DNA of 27,461 bases from Clostridiales bacterium (GTDB lineage Bacteria; Bacillota_A; Clostridia; Saccharofermentanales; Saccharofermentanaceae), in the NCBI GenBank assembly GCA_017649745.1, contig JAGCGE010000198.1:1-27461 (forward strand), written 5' to 3'. The position numbers and the translations under genes are program-made. Below, one piece after another: positions 1 through 5,350 of the stretch (positions are counted from its first letter, which is position 1; each line of letters opens with the position of its first letter). The notes below the pieces were generated by a model. It searched no databases. It was given only the letters and a program-made list of their open reading frames with translations, and was not told where the DNA came from.

Positions 1-23
1 GACGAGTTAGTATCTACTCTGTC

Positions 24-54
24 TCACTGTTGTACCTGAATAATACAACAGTGA
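24..54. terminator. Inverted repeat at window edge, possible terminator
   Basis: An 11-bp perfect stem (24-34 with 44-54) encloses a 9-nt loop. On the plus strand a short T-rich stretch follows a few bases later, so it could end a gene lying to the left of the window. It also lies just past the stop of the minus-strand ZIP gene, but no T-run follows in that direction. Positions 1-131 hold nothing else that I can recognise. Confidence 0.35.
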
Positions 55-131
55 TAGCTTTTACATCGCCCCTGTTTTACTTTTTATCATGCCTCCCTAT
101 GTAGAACATACTGAGATTATATCAAAAAGAG

Positions 132-914
132 TTATCCGAGCGCTACATCAAGTGCCATCATTAATGTAAATCCGAAAGCGAACATTATTACTCCGATATT
201 GGAGTGTTTTCCTTGAGACATCTCGGGGATCAGTTCCTCTACTACGACGTAGATCATGGCTCCTGCTGCAAAACTCAGAAGATAAGGCATTACAGGGACG
301 AATAGTCCCGCCGCAAATATCGTCAGAAGTGTACCTATTGGTTCAACGGCGCCCGATAATGCGCCTCCCATAAATGCTTGCAGCTTCTTTCTTCCTTCAG
401 ATCGAAGCGGCATGGATATTATCGCGCCCTCAGGGAAGTTCTGAATAGCGATACCAAGTGCGAGAGCTAAGGCTCCACCTGCCGAGATAGTAGCATTCCC
501 TGACAAGAACCCTGCGTAAACGACACCTACCGCCATTCCTTCAGGGATATTATGAAGCGTGACAGCAAGTACCATCATGGTGGTCTTCTTGAGCTTAGCC
601 TTAGGACCTTCTGCCTTATCTGTATTGAGGTGTAGGTGAGGGATGACAGAGTCGAGTAATAATAGGAAGAGTATTCCAAGCCAAAATCCGATGAATGCAG
701 GTAGAAAGGAGAGCATGCCCATTCCTTCCGATTGTTCCATGGCTGGAATTATAAGACTCCATATCGAAGCAGCAACCATGACACCGGCTGCAAAACCTGT
801 AAGGGCCCTCTGGACCATAATGTTCATATTTTTCTTCGTGAAGAAAACACAGGCTGAGCCGAGAGTCGTTCCGAGGAAAGGTATCATAAGTCCCATAGCT
901 ACATCAATATTCAT
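132..914 (-). CDS. ZIP-family divalent metal transporter
   Basis: Inner-membrane importer of divalent metals (Zn, Fe or Mn), about 260 residues and eight hydrophobic segments, the usual size for bacterial ZupT/ZIP proteins. The two signature metal-site helices are visible: HNIPEG at residues 121-126 (TM4) and NFPEG at 159-163 (TM5), with a variable charged loop (TDKAEGPKAKLKK) before TM4. The open frame extends upstream to a TTG at 974 and an ATG at 959, but the 959 start has no ribosome binding site and both lie in or next to an operator. The ATG at 914 is preceded by GCGAGG at a 9-nt spacing and starts the first membrane helix, so I chose it. The gene is divergent from the feo operon and shares its operator type, so iron or manganese is a likelier substrate than zinc alone. 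Substrate is inferred, family is clear. Confidence 0.9.
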   Translation of the reverse strand: MNIDVAMGLMIPFLGTTLGSACVFFTKKNMNIMVQRALTGFAAGVMVAASIWSLIIPAMEQSEGMGMLSFLPAFIGFWLGILFLLLLDSVIPHLHLNTDKAEGPKAKLKKTTMMVLAVTLHNIPEGMAVGVVYAGFLSGNATISAGGALALALGIAIQNFPEGAIISMPLRSEGRKKLQAFMGGALSGAVEPIGTLLTIFAAGLFVPVMPYLLSFAAGAMIYVVVEELIPEMSQGKHSNIGVIMFAFGFTLMMALDVALG

Positions 915-965
915 TCCATTATGCCTCGCACCATTTATTTTTTTTATTATAATATTCATAGTGTC

Positions 966-983
966 AGTTCGCAAATGCTAACT
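966..983. promoter_or_regulatory. Metalloregulator operator, copy 1 (ZIP side, downstream of start site)
   Basis: AGTTCG-N6-CTAACT is an imperfect copy of the 18-bp inverted repeat found four more times in this gap. It lies in the ZIP leader, about 20-35 nt downstream of the predicted transcription start, where a bound repressor would block elongation. Confidence 0.6.
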
Positions 984-1079
984 ATTGACAATAGGAAGAT
1001 AAATGATTATATTGTTAGCGGTTGCTAACTGGAATGACCGATCCGATGTGTAACCGGGTTTAAGCATAATAGACTCCAT
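978..1079 (-). CDS. Possible 33-residue small ORF upstream of the ZIP gene
   Basis: A minus-strand ORF starts at ATG 1079 (MESIMLKPGY...) and ends at TAG 978 (...LPIVNS). It has a strong ribosome binding site, AAGGGGG, about 10 nt upstream, and a promoter-like pair (TTGCAA-N17-TATAAA, 1166-1138) lies about 60 nt further up. The coding stretch runs through the ZIP promoter and operator copy 2, and its stop codon lies in operator copy 1. I recognise no family. It may be a leader peptide, a degraded gene or chance; the SD and promoter are the only support. Confidence 0.25.
   Translation of the reverse strand: MESIMLKPGYTSDRSFQLATANNIIIYLPIVNS
1006..1034 (-). promoter_or_regulatory. ZIP promoter with operator copy 2 in its spacer
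   Basis: On the minus strand a perfect TATAAT (1011-1006) lies 17 nt from a weak -35 (TTCCAG, 1034-1029). The spacer is almost exactly filled by TGTTAG-N6-CTAACT (1013-1030), a copy of the inverted repeat. Binding there would exclude RNA polymerase, the classic arrangement for repression by a metal-loaded regulator. Confidence 0.6.
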
Positions 1080-1103
1080 ATATATTTCACCCCCTTAAGA
1101 CAT

Positions 1104-1139
1104 AAAGACAGTTGATCCCTGATCAGATCAGCTGTCTTT
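1104..1139. terminator. Long hairpin in the ZIP/feo gap
   Basis: A 14-bp stem with a single G-T wobble (1104-1117 with 1126-1139) has an 8-nt loop and, on the plus strand, ends in TTTTATA. It has terminator form on the plus strand although no plus-strand gene lies immediately upstream. It would insulate the feo promoter from read-through, or form the 5' end of a minus-strand transcript starting near 1131. Confidence 0.5.
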
Positions 1140-1166
1140 TATACGCGTTGAAAAAATGTATTGCAA
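1138..1166 (-). promoter_or_regulatory. Candidate second minus-strand promoter
   Basis: TTGCAA (1166-1161), a 17-nt spacer and TATAAA (1143-1138) read on the minus strand. TTGCAA is its own reverse complement, so the same six bases can serve as the -35 of this promoter and of the feo promoter. It would transcribe the small ORF and then the ZIP gene. Confidence 0.4.
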
Positions 1167-1188
1167 AACAGGAAAATGGGTGTATTAT
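1161..1188 (+). promoter_or_regulatory. feo operon promoter
   Basis: TTGCAA (1161-1166), a 16-nt spacer and TATTAT (1183-1188) place the transcription start near 1195, the first base of operator copy 3. The leader before feoA is about 100 nt and is occupied mainly by three operator copies. Confidence 0.6.
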
Positions 1189-1194
1189 TGTAGT

Positions 1195-1212
1195 GGTTAG
1201 CGAACACTAACC
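1195..1212. promoter_or_regulatory. Metalloregulator operator, copy 3 (feo side, at start site)
   Basis: GGTTAG-N6-CTAACC is the perfect form of the repeat. It resembles the half-sites of the DtxR/IdeR consensus (TTAGGTTAG-x-CTAACCTAA) with a wider centre. It begins at the predicted feo transcription start. Confidence 0.7.
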
Positions 1213-1228
1213 GTTTTTAATAACTAAT

Positions 1229-1246
1229 GGTTAGTCGAGTCTAACT
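1229..1246. promoter_or_regulatory. Metalloregulator operator, copy 4
   Basis: GGTTAG-N6-CTAACT, exactly 34 bp after copy 3, in the feo leader. Confidence 0.65.
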
Positions 1247-1262
1247 TTATTATATACATATC

Positions 1263-1280
1263 GGTTAGCCATTGCTAATC
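1263..1280. promoter_or_regulatory. Metalloregulator operator, copy 5
   Basis: GGTTAG-N6-CTAATC, exactly 34 bp after copy 4, ending just before the feoA ribosome binding site (GGAGG, 1284-1288). Confidence 0.65.
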
Positions 1281-1294
1281 TTCGGAGGTGATAA

Positions 1295-1507
1295 ATGATG
1301 CCGCTTTGCTTAGCTGAAAGAGGAGAGGAGAACGTTATCAGGAAGGTCGGGGGATCTCCTGAAGTAAAGAAACACCTGGAGGATCTGGGTTTTGTCGTAG
1401 GCAGCTCTGTAACAGTGGTCAATTCTCTTCATGGAAACATCATCGTTAACATTAAGGATTCAAGAGTCGCAATAAGTGAAGAGATGGCAAGAAAGATAAT
1501 GATCTAA
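1295..1507 (+). CDS. feoA: FeoA-domain protein, first copy
   Basis: Small cytoplasmic SH3-like protein of the FeoABC ferrous iron uptake system, 70 residues, thought to assist the FeoB transporter. The FeoA pattern is present: a GGSPEVKKHLEDLGFVVGSSVTVVN core followed by an NIIVNIKDSRVAISEEMARKI strand-turn-helix. The ATG at 1295 has GGAGG at a 6-nt spacing; a second ATG at 1298 is also possible. It is the first gene of a four-gene operon and lies 10 nt before a second FeoA gene. Tandem FeoA copies ahead of FeoB are common in Clostridia. Little doubt about the family. Confidence 0.92.
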   Translation: MMPLCLAERGEENVIRKVGGSPEVKKHLEDLGFVVGSSVTVVNSLHGNIIVNIKDSRVAISEEMARKIMI

Positions 1508-1517
1508 GGAGGAACAA

Positions 1518-1739
1518 ATGATCACACTTAAAGAAACAAAGATCGGTCAGACCGTTAAGGTCAAGAAGATCCATGGTGAGGGGCCTATCAAAAGGAGGAT
1601 CATGGATATGGGAATTACAAAGGGTGTCGAGATATATGTGCGCAAGGTGGCTCCGCTTGGTGATCCGATCGAGATAAATGTACGCGGTTATGAGCTTTCA
1701 CTTCGTAAAGCTGATGCGCAGATGATAGAAGTTGAGTAA
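1518..1739 (+). CDS. feoA: FeoA-domain protein, second copy
   Basis: A 73-residue FeoA protein. It shows the typical start (LKETKIGQTVKVKKIHGEG), the RRIMDMGITKGVEIYVRKVAPLGDPIEI core and a C-terminal GYELSLRKADAQMIEVE strand. It is closer to the standard FeoA pattern (MDMGI...G....V...APLGDP) than the first copy, which diverges in the middle; the two may have different roles, for example one regulatory and one stimulating FeoB GTPase activity. AAGGAGG precedes the ATG and feoB follows after 20 nt. Confidence 0.94.
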   Translation: MITLKETKIGQTVKVKKIHGEGPIKRRIMDMGITKGVEIYVRKVAPLGDPIEINVRGYELSLRKADAQMIEVE

Positions 1740-1759
1740 TGTAAGAAAGGTAGAATGTA

Positions 1760-4231
1760 ATGGATATCAAGATAGCTTTAGCCGGTAACCCGAATAGCGG
1801 AAAGACCACTCTTTTCAATGATCTGACGGGATCGAACCAGTTCGTTGGTAACTGGCCTGGAGTAACAGTAGAGAAGAAGGAAGGAAAGCTTAAAAAGCAC
1901 GATGGCGTTATCATCACAGACCTTCCGGGTATTTATTCTCTCTCCCCGTATACACTGGAAGAAGTAGTAGCGAGAAATTATCTCATCAAGGAAAGACCTG
2001 ATGCGATCCTCAATATCGTTGATGGTACAAACCTTGAGCGTAACCTTTATCTTACGACACAGTTGACGGAACTCGGTATCCCTGTTGTCGTAGCTATAAA
2101 CATGATAGATGTCGTCCTTAAGAACGGTGATAAGATCGACATCAAGGAATTGAGCAAACAGCTCGGATGCAAGGTAGTGGAGATCTCTGCTCTTAAGGGA
2201 ACAGGAATAATGGAAGCAGCGGAGGAAGCGATCGAAGCTGCTAACAACGGAAAGACTGTTCCAACTCATTCATTCTCAGGACCTGTTGAACATGCGATCG
2301 CTCATATAGAGGAAGCAGCAGTTCACGATATGCCTGATGAACAGCAGAGATGGTATGCGATCAAGATCTTCGAAAGAGATGATAAGGTCTTGGAGCAGAT
2401 GAACCTTCCAAAGCAGAAACTGGATCATATCGAAGAAGATATCAAGGCTGCCGAGAGTGAACTTGATGATGATTCAGAATCGATAATCACGAATGAAAGA
2501 TATATCTTTATCGCTAATGTGATAAAGGCTTCATATAGAAAGAAGAACAAAGGCAAGTTAACAAACTCAGATAAGATCGACAGGATCGTAACTAACAGAT
2601 GGCTCGGTCTTCCGATCTTTGCACTTATCATGACGGTAGTTTATTACCTCTCCATGGTAACAGTCGGTGCGGCAGCAACAGATTGGGCAAACGATGGACT
2701 TTTCGGAGATGGATTCCACCTTTTCGGTATCGGTACTTCCAAGTATGAGGAAGCTGCTGAAGAATACGGAGATACTGATCTGATCGTTGCGGCTTTGGCT
2801 GATGAATACGGCGATGACGCGATAGTAGAAGCTCTCGAGAGCGAAGACGGTCTTGATGAGCAGCAGATCGAGACTTTAAGAGCATCAGTTACTTCTGATA
2901 TGGTCCTCGCATATGATGTAGAAGATGAGGAGACATTGGAAGTATCAACTGAAGAAGCTTCTCATGATTATATCATCGGTGCACTCGATAACTACGGTAA
3001 TGAGCCTGATCCTGCCGACTATGGTGTATGGGTCCCTGGTGTTCCTGTACTTGTAGAAGGTCTTCTTGACAAGATCGGATGTGTTGACTGGCTTAAGGGA
3101 CTTATCCTTGATGGTATTGTAGCAGGTGTCGGCGCAGTATTGGGATTCGTTCCTCAGATGCTCGTTCTCTTCCTCCTTCTTGCGTTCCTCGAGTCCTGCG
3201 GTTACATGGCTCGTATCGCATTCGTTCTCGACAGAGTATTCAGAAAGTTTGGTCTTTCGGGTAAATCATTCATACCAATGCTCGTAGGTACCGGATGCGG
3301 AATCCCGGGTATCATGGCTTCTCGAACGATAGAAAACGAGCGCGACAGAAGAATGACTATAATCACGACAACATTTATCCCTTGCGGAGCTAAGGTTCCG
3401 TTCATTGCAATGATCGCAGGTGCGATATTCGGCGGTTCTAATCTTCAGAGATCTATCGTATCAGTATCGGCATACTTCATCGGTATGGCTGCTATCATCA
3501 TATCGGGAATCATCCTTAAAAAGACAAGACCTTTTGCAGGTGATCCTGCTCCGTTCGTAATGGAGCTTCCTTCATACCATCTTCCTACTATCAGTAACCT
3601 CCTTCGATCCACATGGGAAAGAGGATGGTCATTCATCAAGAAGGCAGGAACGATCATCTTACTTTCAACAGTATTTGTATGGTTCGCTTCCTTCTTCGGA
3701 ATCGTTGACGGCAAGCTCATGATGCTCGAAGAAGATCAGATCGATATGTCGTTCCTTGCTGCGATCGGTTCAGGAATCGCATGGATCTTCAAGCCTTTGG
3801 GCTGGGGCAACTGGCAGGCAGCTGTTGCATCGATCACAGGTCTTGTAGCTAAAGAGAATATCGTAGGTACGATGGGAATCCTTTACGGCGGCGGAGATGC
3901 AACTGTATATGAGACACTTGCTTCAGTATTTACAGGAATAACAGCATATTCATTCCTCGTATTTAATCTCCTTTGCGCTCCTTGCTTTGCAGCAATCGGT
4001 GCGATCAAGAGAGAGATGAACAACTGGAAGTGGACGCTTTTCGCTATCGCATACCAGTGCGGATTCGCGTATGTTGTCGGACTTCTCATTACTCAGATCG
4101 GAAACATCTTTACAGGTAACCCTAACATTATCGGAATCATAGTTTCGGTTGCACTTCTGATCTTCATCGGATATATGCTTTTCAGACCATACAAAGAGGC
4201 TAAGAAATTACAGGTAAGCGTGAAAGTGTGA
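1760..4231 (+). CDS. feoB: Ferrous iron transport protein B
   Basis: Inner-membrane Fe(II) transporter with an N-terminal GTPase, 823 residues (FeoB is usually 670-780). G-protein motifs: GNPNSGKT at 9-16 (G1), NWPGVTVEK near 31-39 (G2), DLPG at 54-57 (G3), NMID at 114-117 (G4), then a helical GDI-like region to about 270. The membrane part starts near 282 (LPIFALIMTVVYY) and has two Gate-type halves, including PMLVGTGCGIPGIMASR and PFAMIAGAIFG-like helices, with the conserved Cys in GTGCGIPG and LCAPCFAAIGAIKRE. Between the first and second membrane segments, about residues 307-430, lies a long acidic loop rich in Asp/Glu/Ala, which explains the extra length and probably faces outside. It is the third gene of the feo operon and iron-dependent repression is likely from the upstream operators. 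Confidence 0.97.
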   Translation: MDIKIALAGNPNSGKTTLFNDLTGSNQFVGNWPGVTVEKKEGKLKKHDGVIITDLPGIYSLSPYTLEEVVARNYLIKERPDAILNIVDGTNLERNLYLTTQLTELGIPVVVAINMIDVVLKNGDKIDIKELSKQLGCKVVEISALKGTGIMEAAEEAIEAANNGKTVPTHSFSGPVEHAIAHIEEAAVHDMPDEQQRWYAIKIFERDDKVLEQMNLPKQKLDHIEEDIKAAESELDDDSESIITNERYIFIANVIKASYRKKNKGKLTNSDKIDRIVTNRWLGLPIFALIMTVVYYLSMVTVGAAATDWANDGLFGDGFHLFGIGTSKYEEAAEEYGDTDLIVAALADEYGDDAIVEALESEDGLDEQQIETLRASVTSDMVLAYDVEDEETLEVSTEEASHDYIIGALDNYGNEPDPADYGVWVPGVPVLVEGLLDKIGCVDWLKGLILDGIVAGVGAVLGFVPQMLVLFLLLAFLESCGYMARIAFVLDRVFRKFGLSGKSFIPMLVGTGCGIPGIMASRTIENERDRRMTIITTTFIPCGAKVPFIAMIAGAIFGGSNLQRSIVSVSAYFIGMAAIIISGIILKKTRPFAGDPAPFVMELPSYHLPTISNLLRSTWERGWSFIKKAGTIILLSTVFVWFASFFGIVDGKLMMLEEDQIDMSFLAAIGSGIAWIFKPLGWGNWQAAVASITGLVAKENIVGTMGILYGGGDATVYETLASVFTGITAYSFLVFNLLCAPCFAAIGAIKREMNNWKWTLFAIAYQCGFAYVVGLLITQIGNIFTGNPNIIGIIVSVALLIFIGYMLFRPYKEAKKLQVSVKV

Positions 4232-4235
4232 GAGA

Positions 4236-4418
4236 ATGATCGAATTCTTAAGACAATATTTAGGCAGCATAATATGTGGGATCGCGGTATTCGGGATTAT
4301 CTTCCTTATCATATGGAATACTGTAAGGAAGAAGAAAAAAGGAATTTCGTCATGCGGATGTGGGTGCTCCAATTGTCCCATGAGCGGAAGCTGCCACGGA
4401 GAGAAGACAAAAACATAA
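4236..4418 (+). CDS. FeoB-associated Cys-rich membrane protein
   Basis: A 60-residue protein with one N-terminal membrane helix (about 10-30, IICGIAVFGIIFLIIWNTV), a lysine-rich stretch (RKKKKG) and a Cys cluster CGCGCSNCPMSGSCH. This matches the small FeoB-associated Cys-rich (virus attachment p12-like) family that follows feoB in many Firmicutes; the thiols probably bind or hand over Fe(II) at the membrane. It starts 4 nt after the feoB stop and is the last gene of the operon, followed by a strong terminator. The role is inferred from context, family assignment is good. Confidence 0.88.
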   Translation: MIEFLRQYLGSIICGIAVFGIIFLIIWNTVRKKKKGISSCGCGCSNCPMSGSCHGEKTKT

Positions 4419-4451
4419 CCTCCTTATAAATTGTTATTCACATACGAAAAG

Positions 4452-4490
4452 ACGTCCCTGAGAATCAGTTCTTAGGGACGTTCTCTTTAT
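4452..4490. terminator. Bidirectional terminator, feo operon / lipoprotein gene
   Basis: A 13-bp stem with one G-T wobble (4452-4464 with 4469-4481) closes a TCAG tetraloop. It is followed by TTCTCTTT on the plus strand and by CTTTTC on the minus strand. It serves the convergent feo operon and the lipoprotein gene. Confidence 0.85.
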
Positions 4491-5194
4491 ATCGAATCGA
4501 GGGATCTGCATCTATATATCTCTTCATTTGTCGATGAGCCTCTGTCATCCCAATGAGTGACAGATAATAAGCCTATCTCATCATTACTATCCATCAGGAG
4601 AAAGTATGCATCGGAATCTTTATTCAGACTACTATTTCCTTCTTTCATGACATAGATATTAATTCGGCACTGTTCTTTATATTCTTTAGCGTAATCAATT
4701 ATGAACTTTGTAACTTCCTCTTTTGACGGAACTTCATCATTGTAGTAGAGCGCGATATTACATGTCTTGACCAAAGTAGTATCTTCGAATTCTTCAAGGC
4801 TCATACTTTCCATAGGATAAGTATAATTAGCGGTTAAGGTGACGAATTCATATCTGTCACAAGGGAATTTGTCCTCATAATATGTTTCCAGATATTCCGC
4901 GATCTCATCTTGGTAGTGGACGAACATGTAGTTGGAATAGAGCTCCCCGTTTCTTTTTTCGATCGTGTAATAGTTGTCTTTGCTGTTTGTCGTTACGACG
5001 ATCCTCTTGGCTGAATCTAAAGGGTTCTCATAAGTAGCGGGATGACTGTAAAACACCGTGTTCTCGTTGTACGTCTTATTGAACTCCTCTATCCATTTAC
5101 CCTGGCCGGGATAAGTTATGTTACCGCATGACGAGAGAAGAACTGCAGACAACAGTATTGTCGTGATAAATGATATAGATCTTCTATTTTTCAT
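4487..5194 (-). CDS. Uncharacterised lipoprotein
   Basis: A 235-residue secreted lipoprotein of unknown function. It has a basic N-terminus (MKNRR), a hydrophobic helix and a lipobox LLSSC with the acylated Cys near residue 23. The mature part is acidic and Tyr-rich, without a motif I recognise. The frame extends to an ATG at 5245, but ATG 5194 has AAGGAG at a good spacing and begins a proper signal peptide. A GTGTAA-N2-TTACAC inverted repeat (5213-5226) lies just upstream and overlaps a possible -10 (TAAAAT). The gene is transcribed alone, divergent from the beta-helix gene. Confidence 0.8.
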   Translation of the reverse strand: MKNRRSISFITTILLSAVLLSSCGNITYPGQGKWIEEFNKTYNENTVFYSHPATYENPLDSAKRIVVTTNSKDNYYTIEKRNGELYSNYMFVHYQDEIAEYLETYYEDKFPCDRYEFVTLTANYTYPMESMSLEEFEDTTLVKTCNIALYYNDEVPSKEEVTKFIIDYAKEYKEQCRINIYVMKEGNSSLNKDSDAYFLLMDSNDEIGLLSVTHWDDRGSSTNEEIYRCRSLDSI

Positions 5195-5212
5195 AGTATC
5201 AGTCTCCTTATG

Positions 5213-5226
5213 GTGTAATTTTACAC
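5213..5226. promoter_or_regulatory. Inverted repeat at the lipoprotein promoter
   Basis: GTGTAA-TT-TTACAC, 19 bp upstream of the lipoprotein ATG. On the minus strand it contains TAAAAT, 16 nt from TTGCAT, a plausible promoter, so the repeat could be an operator. No regulator is identifiable. Confidence 0.35.
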
Positions 5227-5285
5227 TATATGGGAAAATATGCAAGTGTCATTTTTTGGACAATGTCAAATATACATTATCATTT

Positions 5286-5315
5286 TTGACTTGCATTAAT
5301 AGGTTATGTTATATC
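5286..5315 (+). promoter_or_regulatory. Promoter of the beta-helix gene
   Basis: TTGACT (5286-5291), an 18-nt spacer and an extended -10, TG-T-TATATC (5307-5315), giving a start near 5322 and a leader of about 30 nt before the GTG start. Confidence 0.55.
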
Positions 5316-5350
5316 TTTTAAGCAACTCAATCAAAAACTTGGAGGTTAAA

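Noticed and set aside
643..981. Plus-strand 112-codon ORF opposite the ZIP gene
   Set aside because: It is antisense to clear ZIP coding sequence, has no family features and no proper ribosome binding site.
1189..1294. A metal riboswitch in the feo leader
   Set aside because: The leader is filled by protein-type inverted repeats and no known riboswitch core could be drawn.
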